Shown: positions 30,254 through 38,694 of the stretch, one piece after another
Layout: the number at the start of each line of letters is the position of its first letter
How positions within the stretch are numbered: the first letter of the stretch is position 1
Source: a virus
Reading direction: 5' to 3' (one strand)
IMG/VR virus record: IMGVR_UViG_3300033149_003773
Location: 1-52,211 of that record
Length of the DNA stretch: 52,211 nt
Made by a program: the position numbers and the translations under genes
Notes under the pieces: generated by a model
Databases searched by the model: none
Told to the model about the DNA's origin: nothing
What the model saw: the letters and a program-made list of their open reading frames with translations, nothing else

Positions 30254-30577
30254 ATGGGTAGGAAAAAATATGAAGCCAGTCTAAAAAGAGTGGTTAGCTC
30301 AGAAAGCTACAAAATCGATCCTGAATTGGTAATGATACTTTATCGGCTTGGAAAGTGGGTAAGAGAAGGCAAAATTGAACCATTTGAATTAACCGAGGAA
30401 GAACTTTTAGAATTGTCTACAACAAAAGAGAAACACATGAGGGGTATAGACAATGAAGAATTGTCTATAACAGAGAAAAAGCTCGCAGAGTGCATAGACA
30501 ACGCTGAAAAGGAATTGCTGAGTATCGTGAGAAAGAAATATGAACAAACAAATAAAAAGACGGAAAGGGGAGTGTAA
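30254..30577 (+). CDS. Hypothetical helical protein
   Basis: A 107-residue charged helical protein starting MGRKKYEASLKRVVSSES. ATG 30254 follows GAGGAGGGG. Its 3' end stops five bases before the start of the next gene. No motif recognised. Confidence 0.6.
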   Translation: MGRKKYEASLKRVVSSESYKIDPELVMILYRLGKWVREGKIEPFELTEEELLELSTTKEKHMRGIDNEELSITEKKLAECIDNAEKELLSIVRKKYEQTNKKTERGV

Positions 30578-30581
30578 TGCT

Positions 30582-31547
30582 ATGGCTTATTCATATTCAC
30601 AATTAAGAACGTATTTATATTGTCCACAAAGATATAGGTTTCATTATATCGAGGGTCTATCGGAAGATACATCAGATATTCTCGAAAGAGGAATAGTTGT
30701 TCATGAAGCAATAGCGAAAAATGATCCTAAACTTGTAATGGAAGATATTGAAAATTACGTAATGTTTCAAAATGCCAGAGAATACCTAAGTTTTGTCAAA
30801 CCAATAGCTTTTGAAGTAAAGCTGGGTATTACAAAGGATTTCAAACCTGCACCATATCAGGACGCATTTTTTCATGGCATAGTTGATGTAATATATGAAG
30901 GAGGATTGCTTGATTGGAAAACAGGACAGTCCAAACCCGATGCACTTCAGCTATTGTTAAATGCTCTGATTGCACGTATAAATGGGTATACAATAAATGA
31001 AATAACTTACGTTTATCTACACAGTAATACATCTTCAGCAACGCCATACACAGATGAAATGCTCGAAGATACAAAGGATGCGCTTTTATCACTTGTTGAA
31101 GACATTGAAAATGATACAACATTCGAGGCTCGTCCTTCACATAAGTGCTATTACTGCCCGTATGCTGAGCAATGCGTTGAAAGTCTGGGCGAAAGTGTGC
31201 AAGATAAACTCAAAAAATTTATCATTACTAAAAAATACAATAAACGGTTACGGGAAGAGCTAAAAGAATACATTAAGCAAACAAATAAGGAAGTTCAATT
31301 TGAGAACTTTGCATTTTCACATGAAAGGACGGTATGCTATCGCTGTAAAGATAAAGATTTGCTGAAAGCAAGGCTTAGCGAAGAAGGAAAACTTATAGAT
31401 TTAGCAGATATACCATCACAATATTATGAGACATTGCACAGAGAAGGATATGATGATATAATAAAGCCTTATCTCAGAAATAGTTACACTTTGATTGAAA
31501 AAGGAATGGATACGTATGATATTCATAGTGTACATACCATAAGTTAG
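30582..31547 (+). CDS. Fe-S cluster RecB-family nuclease (Cas4/AddB-like)
   Basis: A 321-residue protein of the PDDEXK_1 type. The catalytic line is His41 (VVHEAIA), Asp102 (GIVDVI) and Asp111-Trp-Lys113 (LLDWKTG). Cys14 (YLYCPQRYRF) and Cys189, Cys192 and Cys198 (CYYCPYAEQC) match the four-Cys [4Fe-4S] pattern of Cas4 and AddB nucleases. It would process DNA ends in recombination. No cas1 or CRISPR array is nearby, so a CRISPR role is not supported. ATG 30582 follows GGAAAGGGGAG. Confidence 0.82.
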   Translation: MAYSYSQLRTYLYCPQRYRFHYIEGLSEDTSDILERGIVVHEAIAKNDPKLVMEDIENYVMFQNAREYLSFVKPIAFEVKLGITKDFKPAPYQDAFFHGIVDVIYEGGLLDWKTGQSKPDALQLLLNALIARINGYTINEITYVYLHSNTSSATPYTDEMLEDTKDALLSLVEDIENDTTFEARPSHKCYYCPYAEQCVESLGESVQDKLKKFIITKKYNKRLREELKEYIKQTNKEVQFENFAFSHERTVCYRCKDKDLLKARLSEEGKLIDLADIPSQYYETLHREGYDDIIKPYLRNSYTLIEKGMDTYDIHSVHTIS

Positions 31548-31577
31548 GTATATATTTAGTGAAAAGGGGGAAAGATT

Positions 31578-31853
31578 ATGAATAAGTTAGATGTTTATGT
31601 GGGAGAAATGCACGTAGATGGTAAAATTAAACACGTAGCAATAGAGAAGAAGCTAATTGACAAAGAGGATATAACAGAGTCTGGTGTATTATCTAAACGA
31701 GGTATGAAAAAGTTTAAGTTATCACACACGGTTGAGTTTGTTGGAGTAGGAACATTAATCGTTGAACGCGGACAGGATATAGCAAAAGACACGAACGGTA
31801 TTTATCAATGGAAGTACATGCCAGAAATGCGAGTGTGGTTAGAAACCTTTTAA
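31578..31853 (+). CDS. Hypothetical protein
   Basis: A 91-residue protein starting MNKLDVYVGEMHVDGKIKHV. It is beta-rich with a repeated Val/Glu/Gly pattern (HTVEFVGVGTLIVERG). ATG 31578 follows AAAAGGGGG. Its stop is 17 bases before the GTG of the next gene. Function unknown. Confidence 0.6.
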   Translation: MNKLDVYVGEMHVDGKIKHVAIEKKLIDKEDITESGVLSKRGMKKFKLSHTVEFVGVGTLIVERGQDIAKDTNGIYQWKYMPEMRVWLETF

Positions 31854-31870
31854 CAAAGGGTGGTGAAGAT

Positions 31871-32230
31871 GTGGAAATATTTGAATTACTTTCTGCCTTC
31901 AATGAACATGGTATCTTCTACACAATAAGTTTAGAAAGCGGATTTTGTAGATGCGAAATCGATACTCCTAAGGTGTCGCTCAATATGGGAAAGAATTGCA
32001 GTTTGAGTTTTGAGAAGGATGAGCTTAAAGTTATAGTTCCAGATAGCAAGTTGAAAGCTCTTGATAATGCTAACTTGGAAGTAAGAATATTAAGGATTTC
32101 AAATCATGTAGAATGTTCGTTGGTGTTTTCTAATACCAAGCACGACATCACTTTGTATGTAGACCTTGGAGATTGTTCCAATAGTGTTCAAGATGTCATG
32201 AAAGCCATTGAATTGATTCTTCAAAAATAG
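31871..32230 (+). CDS. Hypothetical protein
   Basis: A 119-residue protein. I chose GTG 31871 after AAAGGGTGG; a longer frame from 31808 would run through the previous gene. It is beta-rich with five Cys (GFCRCEID, NCSLSF, ECSLVF, DCSNSV). No family recognised. It is the last gene before a 480-base gap. Confidence 0.55.
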   Translation: MEIFELLSAFNEHGIFYTISLESGFCRCEIDTPKVSLNMGKNCSLSFEKDELKVIVPDSKLKALDNANLEVRILRISNHVECSLVFSNTKHDITLYVDLGDCSNSVQDVMKAIELILQK

Positions 32231-32710
32231 GTGATTATCAGTCATTGGTTAGTCAATCCTGCTCACCCCTCCCTGTTCCTTGTTACTCGCCACGGGTATA
32301 CCCCGTGGCTTTACTATAAAAGTCGTGTTTATTTTACATTCGTGTGCGCTGAGATTCGCTCAGATTTGATTTTCTTAAACGCATGAATAGTTTTATATAC
32401 CCCCAAGGAAAAACCTACCCTTAAAATCGATTCTCGCACGTCAGCTTTGAAAGTCAGCTCTATAAAAGGGTTTAAATATCTTATATCCGTCCATGACTCC
32501 ATTTTAGGGACAAGCACCTCCGAGAATAGGTGGCTATTATTCGAGGAAGTAACACAATCGTAACCGTTTTACACGAGCGATATAGTATATTTAGAGTTGG
32601 AGGGTATAATTATATATCTCTGAGTTTCTACCCCTTTTGAAGCTGTGTTATATCACTTTAAAAATGTCTATCTCTCAATAATAAATTTTGTGGAGAAGGG
32701 GGGAGAAAAA
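32231..32710. other. 480-base intergenic region
   Basis: It holds a hairpin terminator (32289-32313), an AT-rich TATAATTATATAT word near 32605 that may be a promoter for the next gene, and no supported plus-strand gene. A 57-codon minus-strand frame (ATG 32502) has GGAGGTG upstream but no recognised product. Several CTCAGATT/GAGATTCGCTC and TCAGCTT words repeat loosely near 32350 and 32440. Confidence 0.4.
32289..32313 (+). terminator. Hairpin terminator
   Basis: GCCACGGG, loop TATAC, CCCGTGGC (8 bp), followed by TTTAC. It ends the transcript of the replication module. Confidence 0.6.
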
Positions 32711-33085
32711 ATGAGAAAAGAATGTCAGCATTATGACACTTGTTCTGCTCCTTTTTGCCCTTTGGATCACATGAGCTTGAAACACGGCATTTGGTATCCA
32801 GATGAGGACATATGTTCAAAGCGCTCAGTTCCAGATTGGGTTAGAGTACAGCGAAAAATAGCCAAAAGAACACCAGACACGGATAAATATTTCACTTTTG
32901 AGATGTTAAATCGCAATTGTAGAATTGGCAAGGCAATTGTCGGATTAGACCCAGACAAAGACGAAAAACCGCAGTTAAAACGATGGTTAGAGAAGCACCC
33001 TCCGAAAAGAAAACTAACCGAAGAAGAGAAGACAGCACTCAGAGAAAGAATGAGAAAAGTACGTGAGAAAAGCACTTCAAAATAG
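32711..33085 (+). CDS. Cys-rich phage protein, probable metal-binding
   Basis: A 124-residue basic protein. Cys residues CQHYDTCSAPFCPLD and EDICSKRSVPDW give C-x5-C-x4-C plus one more Cys about 25 residues on, and WYPDE and QRKIAKR line up with a conserved unnamed phage/firmicute family I recall. The C-terminus is Lys/Glu-rich. ATG 32711 follows GGGGGGAG. It is alone behind its own promoter-like region and is the last plus-strand gene. Confidence 0.6.
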   Translation: MRKECQHYDTCSAPFCPLDHMSLKHGIWYPDEDICSKRSVPDWVRVQRKIAKRTPDTDKYFTFEMLNRNCRIGKAIVGLDPDKDEKPQLKRWLEKHPPKRKLTEEEKTALRERMRKVREKSTSK

Positions 33086-33135
33086 TTAGCCCTTTTTTTC
33101 TCACTCTCCAAGATTCTATAATAACATATAACCAT

Positions 33136-33161
33136 AAAAAATCCCCACGTTTCCGTGGGGG
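33136..33161. terminator. Convergent-transcript terminator
   Basis: CCCCACG, loop TTTC, CGTGGGG, with a run of A on the left (T-run for the minus strand). It ends the late minus-strand operon well; for the plus strand, the T-rich stretch after 33090 (CCCTTTTTTTCTC) may help. Confidence 0.8.
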
Positions 33162-33190
33162 AAAGCTTTTCTATATAAAGGGGGGCAGGG

Positions 33191-33802
33191 TCAAACTCCT
33201 TCTGTTTCTGATAAACCGCTTGTTAGTTCAGACCATATAATGTATAAACTGATATATTCAGCGGTATCTGTTGTGCTTACATTTTCAATCTCGATTATGT
33301 AGATAGCATTTGGTTTCAGAATAAATTCTGCTCCTGAAAGGTGGGACAAGACACCACCTGTTGTGGTTTGATTCGATGTTGCACCACCAACAAGTGTTTC
33401 GATCCATATTGTGCCACCTGTGTAAGATGGATTCTGTTTCATGCTAACTTGACTTTGGTTTGTTGAATTGTCGTTTAAGTTGTTGATTGTGAGAGGATTA
33501 GAACCTTCATCTGTAACAGTAGCATCTTTTATGAGCCTCGCTCTTGCTGTTGCACCGAATGCGTTAACACACAGTGATTTTAAGTGTACAAATAAGTTTT
33601 CTGGCGTTTTAAAGCTATAAGTGTATTTTGCACCAGCTACTACATCACTTAGATTAGATATTATACTGAAAATTTTGCCACGATGTGATAGCTGATGGTT
33701 ATCTTGAATGACACGTAGACCACCCACTATCTCATCTATGAAACTTATTTCCTTTCCAGCGGAAGAAATTGCTCTCCCAGTTAACATCACGATGTTTTGC
33801 AC
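33191..33802 (-). CDS. Virion-like beta protein at the end of the late operon
   Basis: A 203-residue protein starting at GTG 33802 after GAGGGAGATGG. It is beta-rich with Asn/Thr/Ser loops. The stretch with LTINNLNDNSTNQSQVSM, GTIWIETLVGG, GAEFILKPNAIYIIEIENVS is like a widespread unnamed phage protein usually found near capsid genes and thought to decorate virions. Here it is the last late gene, far from the head genes. The match is from memory and moderate. Confidence 0.45.
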   Translation of the reverse strand: MQNIVMLTGRAISSAGKEISFIDEIVGGLRVIQDNHQLSHRGKIFSIISNLSDVVAGAKYTYSFKTPENLFVHLKSLCVNAFGATARARLIKDATVTDEGSNPLTINNLNDNSTNQSQVSMKQNPSYTGGTIWIETLVGGATSNQTTTGGVLSHLSGAEFILKPNAIYIIEIENVSTTDTAEYISLYIIWSELTSGLSETEGV

Positions 33803-33826
33803 GGTACCATCTCCCTCTTGGAGATA

Positions 33827-34168
33827 TTAGAACTTGATACTAATACCTATACCAAACTTTGGTTTAAACCTGCCGTGAAATGTATCGTTCCAGCTATTAG
33901 CTATTATACCATGTGCTTTCAAAAAATCATTGATGTTATATCCGATTGATGCACCTAAGTTCTTACTTGAAAAACCTGCATTTAGGCTTAGTCTTCCTTT
34001 TTGCCACAAAGTCGCCATCATTAAAGCGTCATAGTCGAAACCCTCGCCCGAAGCGAGGATAGAATAAACCGTTTCTATTCCATATTTGTCCTTTATGCCT
34101 TTATAGGCTGTGAGTATTGAAAGGAGTGTTTTAGGCGACGGATTTTGGAAGAAAAAACACGATAGCTT
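33827..34168 (-). CDS. Downstream half of a probable frameshifted gene
   Basis: The frame is open from 34168 to the stop at 33827 but has no ATG, GTG or TTG with a Shine-Dalgarno at its head; the first ATG pair is at 34021. The open part reads sensibly from NPSPKTLLSILTAYKGIKD through YGIETVYSILASGEGFDYD and ends in alternating strands with a final aromatic (PKFGIGISIKF). It is in the +1 frame relative to the gene at 34131-34580, so the two look like one protein of about 245 residues split at a T6 run. It may be programmed, mutated or a sequencing error. Confidence 0.5.
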   Translation of the reverse strand, partial: KLSCFFFQNPSPKTLLSILTAYKGIKDKYGIETVYSILASGEGFDYDALMMATLWQKGRLSLNAGFSSKNLGASIGYNINDFLKAHGIIANSWNDTFHGRFKPKFGIGISIKF

Positions 34169-34580
34169 CTATCACATAATTAAGTATATTTCTAAGCTGT
34201 GGTGTTATTTCAAAGTTATCAACCCTTGCGAGGTCCTCAACAATTGCAATTGCTTCCTCTTTCATTTGCGCATAGAGTTGTGTCATTTCTTCTTCTGTTA
34301 TCTTGCCGTCTTCTAATGCCTTCTTTTTCTCTTCTTTCAAGGTCTTGTAGCTTTGTTCAACGGCTGTTGCCGCTATCTCGGCATACTTCAACATCTTCTC
34401 GATTGGCGATTCTTCTAAGGGATTTTTGTCAAATAAGTCAGCTATTTTTCTTACACCACCTATGATTTCTGGTGTCAATGACAGAATTGCTCCAACTACT
34501 TTATTGTAGTGTTTAAAGAGCATATATACTACCCAAAAAGCTCCAACTCCAAGTGAAACAAAAAGAATTGTCTGCCACAT
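34131..34580 (-). CDS. Membrane-anchored helical protein, LLH-holin-like
   Basis: A 149-residue protein. Residues 3-22 form a membrane span (TILFVSLGVGAFWVVYMLF), followed by a second weakly hydrophobic helix and a charged helical region (AATAVEQSYKTLKEEKKKAL, EDGKITEEEM) that recalls the LLH family of phage holins. The zero frame ends FFLPKSVA, and a +1 shift near the six-T run at 34152-34157 would carry it into the open frame to 33827. ATG 34580 follows AAAGGAGTGAG. Confidence 0.5.
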   Translation of the reverse strand: MWQTILFVSLGVGAFWVVYMLFKHYNKVVGAILSLTPEIIGGVRKIADLFDKNPLEESPIEKMLKYAEIAATAVEQSYKTLKEEKKKALEDGKITEEEMTQLYAQMKEEAIAIVEDLARVDNFEITPQLRNILNYVIEAIVFFLPKSVA

Positions 34581-34613
34581 ACTTTCTCACTCCTTTCCTT
34601 ATTATTATACACC

Positions 34614-35393
34614 TTATAAACTTGTTTCTCTAATCTCAATGCTCTTTGTTAAGCCGCCTTTTAATATTATCTCCGTAACAACATTAGGTGAAGGTGGGAG
34701 CATTTTGCGTTTAGCATAGTCATCTTCAACCCATGAAGGGATGACTATGTGTCTCCTTGTGGTTTTCAAAACTTTCTTGTTGTGTGCATCATATTTCCAC
34801 ACAGCAGTAGGTATTACCATAGGAACGTGTGTATGTGCTGAAATGTAGCAATCTACGCCTTCTATAAAATTGTCAAAGTATCTCGATTGCCTCGCAGATT
34901 TTTCTATAAACCTACCACCCGCATTGCCGTGTGCAATAACTATTGAGTAACTCAACCTGCGCCTTGAACCTATACCTGCACCGTGTTTTAGAGAAATATC
35001 TAAAACCATGCAAGTTTTGGAAAAAGGTATTTTTAATAGATAGCACATGTTTTCTATCGTAGAATCATCTGTATCTTTTAAACTCCTGTTTTCGTGGTTT
35101 CCTATGATTAGTGCAAGCGTTCTGTTTTTGAATGGAACTAAGAACTTATCCCTCAATATCTTCATAGACTCACTCGGTGTTAAAACATCTTCATACACGT
35201 TTCCAATTGAGTTCTTTATACTGTTGTTTACTACATCACCCATATAAATTATATAGCTATCCTTGAATCTTTCAATGACCTCAAGTGCTTCTTTCCATTT
35301 GCTACCAGCAGAACCTATATGTAAATCACCGATTGGAATGATACTAAGACACTTCTTATGAAATTCAAATGTGGCAACAGGAATATCGTTCAA
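34614..35393 (-). CDS. Calcineurin-like metallophosphoesterase
   Basis: A 259-residue two-metal phosphoesterase. Motifs in order are IGDLHIG (Asp23, His25), YMGDVVN, IGNHENR, VIAHGNAGG and ISAHTHVP. Start TTG 35393 lies just after GGGGGAGG. The position among late genes suggests a role in the virion or late infection rather than repair; the substrate cannot be told from sequence. No signal peptide. Confidence 0.85.
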   Translation of the reverse strand: MNDIPVATFEFHKKCLSIIPIGDLHIGSAGSKWKEALEVIERFKDSYIIYMGDVVNNSIKNSIGNVYEDVLTPSESMKILRDKFLVPFKNRTLALIIGNHENRSLKDTDDSTIENMCYLLKIPFSKTCMVLDISLKHGAGIGSRRRLSYSIVIAHGNAGGRFIEKSARQSRYFDNFIEGVDCYISAHTHVPMVIPTAVWKYDAHNKKVLKTTRRHIVIPSWVEDDYAKRKMLPPSPNVVTEIILKGGLTKSIEIRETSL

Positions 35394-35435
35394 TTTTCCT
35401 CCCCCTTTATAAGTTGCTTGTAAAATACTTTGTTA

Positions 35436-35636
35436 TCACGGCTGTTCCTCCACAATGTCTATATCTGCCTCCTCGCAGTGGCTCAATAGCTCTTGTAGCT
35501 CGGGTCGCTGTTTATATGATATATCCGCTATATCTACAATTTCGCCGTTAGTGAGTTTTACAGAGCATATAACAACCTTAGCCGCTGATAATTCTTTTCT
35601 AAGCTGACTATCTTGTGGAACGATAAAACACTTCAT
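35436..35636 (-). CDS. Hypothetical small protein
   Basis: A 66-residue protein starting MKCFIVPQDSQLRKELSAAK. Strand-helix-strand pattern with an acidic C-terminus (CEEADIDIVEEQ). ATG 35636 follows AGGAGGTGTAACA. Between the propeller fibre and the phosphoesterase. Function unknown. Confidence 0.55.
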   Translation of the reverse strand: MKCFIVPQDSQLRKELSAAKVVICSVKLTNGEIVDIADISYKQRPELQELLSHCEEADIDIVEEQP

Positions 35637-35665
35637 TGTTACACCTCCTAAGAATGTTATATATA

Positions 35666-37123
35666 TTAAAATTTATTGAGATAAGGTCCGTAATAGGACA
35701 TAAGCTGGAGACAGAAAATTTGAGTACTACCATATGGTATTCCATAGATTTTACCATTGGGTGCAAGGACGCCACCATTCCATTTATTATCTCCAGATAG
35801 ACTTCCAAACAAAGTTAGTTGTTGCGTTTCAGGGTCTATCTCTAAAACTTGGGTACTAAAACATGGTACTCCATAAATTTTTCCGTTTGGTGCTAATACT
35901 CCACCAAGCCATTTAACTGCATCGGAAGATAAACTTCCAAATAAAGTTGTAGATTGTGTCTCGGGGTTAATTTCTAATACCTGCGTGCTATTTCGTGGTA
36001 TTCCATAGATTTTGCCGTTGGGAGCGAGAACACCACCCCACCATTTACCACCTCCGGGCAAACTACCAAATAAAGTTAGCTCATGCGTTTCGGGATTGAT
36101 TTCTAAAACTTGCGCGCTACTATATGGTATTGCATATATCTTTCCGTTAGATGCTAAGACTCCACCTGTCCATTTAGCTACATCAGAAGATAGATTACCA
36201 AACAAAGTTAGTTCGTGTGTCTCTGGGTCTATTTCCAAAACTTGTTCACTATTATACGGCATTCCGAAAATTTTTCCATTAGGTGCAAGAACACCTCCGC
36301 ACCATTTATAATCTCCGTCGAGATTTCCAAACAAAGTTGTATTTTGCGTCTCGGGGTCGATCTCTAACACCTGCGTGCTACTATGCGGTATTGCGTATAT
36401 CTTACCGTTGGGAGCGAGAACACCACCACGCCATTTACCCGTTCCAGTTAGGCTTCCAAACAAAGTTACATTTTGTGTCTCTGGGTCTATTTCCAGTACC
36501 TGCGTGCTGTTATTTGGTATAGCATAAATTTTGCCGTTGGGAGCGAGGACGCCACCTGCCCACTTAAGTGCTCCACTCAAATTTTCAAACAGACTAACAA
36601 ACTTCATCGTTGGGTCGGTATCGAGAATGTTAATGCTTTTTGCTCGTATTTCGTTAGCATGCTTTCCGTCTAACATATCGGCGTTAAGCCCTTCTACGAG
36701 CTTACCCCGCGCGTTCGTTCCGAGAGAGAACGGCGCGTCTGGAGTATCTATTGTGTGCTGTGCTGTTATGGTTGTCGGTGTATCTTTCTTTACCATGGCA
36801 TTATCCAAACCATCTATGCTATTTTGTAAAGCATTGATGTCTTCTGCATCAACGTAGTCTCCTTTTGTTTTATAAGTAGCATACAACTCAACACCATCAT
36901 ATGTGGGTGAAAAAGTTACAGTATTGTATGTTTTAAAAAAGTTATCATAGTCACCAATAGTATAGTCTGTTCCCTCTATCAACTGAGTGCCCGTCTTACC
37001 TGCCTGTGTCCATATCTCTAAATCAAAAAAGTTATCATGTGCAAGATGTTGAGGTGCAGTAGAACCATAAATAATTTCGTCAGTTACTTGCGTTCCTGAC
37101 TCATTGTAGTTAAATTTATCCAC
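35666..37123 (-). CDS. Tail fibre with seven-bladed beta-propeller
   Basis: A 485-residue protein. Residues 1-90 form a tail-binding beta module (FDLEIWTQAGKTGTQLIEGT, VTFSPTYDGVELYATYKT); 90-170 include the common fibre motif GLNADMLDGKHANEI; 175-470 are seven repeats of 41-43 residues with the frame LFGxL...KWxGGVLAPNGKIYxIP and STQVLEIDPET, so a seven-bladed propeller is likely. The C-terminus (FCLQLMSYYGPYLNKF) may close the ring. It is a candidate receptor-binding protein. Start GTG 37123 lies six bases after GTGAGGTG. Confidence 0.8.
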   Translation of the reverse strand: MDKFNYNESGTQVTDEIIYGSTAPQHLAHDNFFDLEIWTQAGKTGTQLIEGTDYTIGDYDNFFKTYNTVTFSPTYDGVELYATYKTKGDYVDAEDINALQNSIDGLDNAMVKKDTPTTITAQHTIDTPDAPFSLGTNARGKLVEGLNADMLDGKHANEIRAKSINILDTDPTMKFVSLFENLSGALKWAGGVLAPNGKIYAIPNNSTQVLEIDPETQNVTLFGSLTGTGKWRGGVLAPNGKIYAIPHSSTQVLEIDPETQNTTLFGNLDGDYKWCGGVLAPNGKIFGMPYNSEQVLEIDPETHELTLFGNLSSDVAKWTGGVLASNGKIYAIPYSSAQVLEINPETHELTLFGSLPGGGKWWGGVLAPNGKIYGIPRNSTQVLEINPETQSTTLFGSLSSDAVKWLGGVLAPNGKIYGVPCFSTQVLEIDPETQQLTLFGSLSGDNKWNGGVLAPNGKIYGIPYGSTQIFCLQLMSYYGPYLNKF

Positions 37124-37128
37124 AAAGA

Positions 37129-37452
37129 TCACCTCACGTCAGGCAATACTTTTACCAATTCCCTCTGACAAATTGTATCACCTTGGTAGGTATAGTAGAA
37201 AGCAATATAGTAGGCTTTAGGACAGTCAACCATAGTCTTATCTGCATAAAACCTTACATAGTAAATGCCTGTTTCACCAGAATCAATCACATCTAATTGC
37301 ATTACTTGTTGTGGCTTAGATTCTGCTGTCTCAAGCCATGCTTCGTAAGTATCGGGAGTTATATTAAGGTAGGAATCGTCAATCTGAAGTTCTTGGCATT
37401 CGTATTTTAAGTATATTGTTGAACCCCATTCGACAGCTATCCCGCTTACCAT
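37129..37452 (-). CDS. Small baseplate/fibre beta protein
   Basis: A 107-residue protein starting MVSGIAVEWGSTIYLKYECQ. A single beta sandwich by pattern (TGIYYVRFYADKTMVDCP, AYYIAFYYTYQGDTICQ), like BppU or fibre-base domains that make one immunoglobulin-like fold. ATG 37452 follows GAGGTGA with six bases. It probably belongs with the propeller fibre that follows. A similar layout is seen at 50752-51051. Confidence 0.5.
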   Translation of the reverse strand: MVSGIAVEWGSTIYLKYECQELQIDDSYLNITPDTYEAWLETAESKPQQVMQLDVIDSGETGIYYVRFYADKTMVDCPKAYYIAFYYTYQGDTICQRELVKVLPDVR

Positions 37453-37457
37453 TAGAA

Positions 37458-38054
37458 TCACCTCAACTTTCTAAACTCATCAACAATTGATCTTAATTTA
37501 TCAAGTCCTTTTACATCTGTAAGTATTTTATCCAACTCATCAACAATAGTTCTATAACAAAGCAACTTCTGTAAGGTAGTCATCAAACTAAGAAGGTCTG
37601 TGGTTTCTGTCTTGCCTATGCTTAAAGCAGGATTCTGTGCAATATCACTTTTCATACTTTCTATTACCCTTATCGCTAAATTTACGCTTCCATATAATGA
37701 ATCAACAACTTCTGTGATGTGTTCAAATATTTCTCTGCTTCCAATCAATATACCAGATACAGTTGTCAATAGCTCACTCACACCTATCAAAAGCTTCTGG
37801 GTTAATCTTGCTTCTTCTGTCAAACCAACTCTATTAGTAGGATTTATAGCAATCAGCTTATCAATTCCAACATTTATATTATCACAAAGCTCTATCTGCT
37901 CATAAATAGCAACATAAGATTTCTGCATTAACACATAGAGATCACTATAACCACTAATAACTTTACTGTTGCTGGAATATGTTTTAGGAGTACCTGCGAG
38001 TCGTAGGTATATATCACCCGAACCGTAAACTCTATCAAGGTATCTATAAATCAC
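37458..38054 (-). CDS. Helical virion protein
   Basis: A 198-residue protein starting at GTG 38054 (MIYRYLDRVYGSGDIYLRLA). After a short beta start it is almost wholly helical with Leu/Ile heptads (LTQKLLIGVSELLTTVSGIL, DLLSLMTTLQKLLCYRTIVD), so a trimeric coiled coil stem is possible. It lies between the shared-module protein and the propeller fibre. No family recognised. Confidence 0.5.
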   Translation of the reverse strand: MIYRYLDRVYGSGDIYLRLAGTPKTYSSNSKVISGYSDLYVLMQKSYVAIYEQIELCDNINVGIDKLIAINPTNRVGLTEEARLTQKLLIGVSELLTTVSGILIGSREIFEHITEVVDSLYGSVNLAIRVIESMKSDIAQNPALSIGKTETTDLLSLMTTLQKLLCYRTIVDELDKILTDVKGLDKLRSIVDEFRKLR

Positions 38055-38067
38055 ACAGAATCACCTA

Positions 38068-38688
38068 TTAGGCATTAGTTGAAAACTCATACACGGTTGT
38101 TGAAATGTAAGTGTCATGGAAGTTGTTCCTTTCTGTTCCTTGTGGTATTATCACTTTTACCCAGAACGGGATTGTAGAACCATCAGTTAAATCCCCTAAA
38201 TCGAGAGGTGGTGCTTGATATGTGCCAGGTGAACCTGAATCATCAGGTGCTACTTGATACCATGTTGGATCGGCACCTAAACCGCTAACGTAATCACTAA
38301 CATTAACCGTAACATTCTTCAGATTTACACCGCTGACATTCAAATATACAACTTGCTCAAGCGTTCTGTTAGCTTCATTACTATCGTTTGCAATAGCATA
38401 CTGGTTTTCAAAAAGATACTCTCCAGCAGATATAGCAATAATGGTTTCACCAGAAGATGGAGTAAAAGTGAGATCAACAGTCCAAGTGCCATCTCCATTA
38501 TCAGTAAGTGTGTAATCTGTGGTTTCCTCTAACAATAAACCCCAGTAATATGTGTCAGAATACCTTCGTACATGATCTGGTTGTTCTGTGCAAATAAAGG
38601 AAACAGTTGATCCGTCTCCTTCAAGCTTTCCAACTTGTTGCCTTAGTCGTGTCGTCAAGCCTGCATCTTTATAAAATTGTAAAGCCAT
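38068..38688 (-). CDS. Tail fibre/baseplate protein with shared beta module (copy 4)
   Basis: A 206-residue protein. Residues 20-95 hold the module seen in four tail genes: GDGSTVSFICTEQPDHVRRY, YYWGLLLEETTDYTL, VDLTFTPSSGETIIAISAGE, YLFENQYAI. The C-terminal half is another beta domain (VYLNVSGVNLKNVTVNVSDY, PFWVKVIIPQGTERNNFHD). ATG 38688 follows GGAGG. The module probably attaches the fibre to the tail or binds sugar; neither is shown. Confidence 0.6.
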   Translation of the reverse strand: MALQFYKDAGLTTRLRQQVGKLEGDGSTVSFICTEQPDHVRRYSDTYYWGLLLEETTDYTLTDNGDGTWTVDLTFTPSSGETIIAISAGEYLFENQYAIANDSNEANRTLEQVVYLNVSGVNLKNVTVNVSDYVSGLGADPTWYQVAPDDSGSPGTYQAPPLDLGDLTDGSTIPFWVKVIIPQGTERNNFHDTYISTTVYEFSTNA

Positions 38689-38694
38689 TTTTTA

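Noticed and set aside
30582-31547. Cas4 of a CRISPR-Cas locus
   Set aside because: Only the nuclease pattern fits; no other cas gene or array is present.
32329-32517. Minus-strand frame of about 60 codons in the 480-base gap
   Set aside because: GGAGGTG lies upstream of ATG 32502, so it is not excluded, but the product has no recognisable pattern and lies against the early direction. I note it in the gap entry only.
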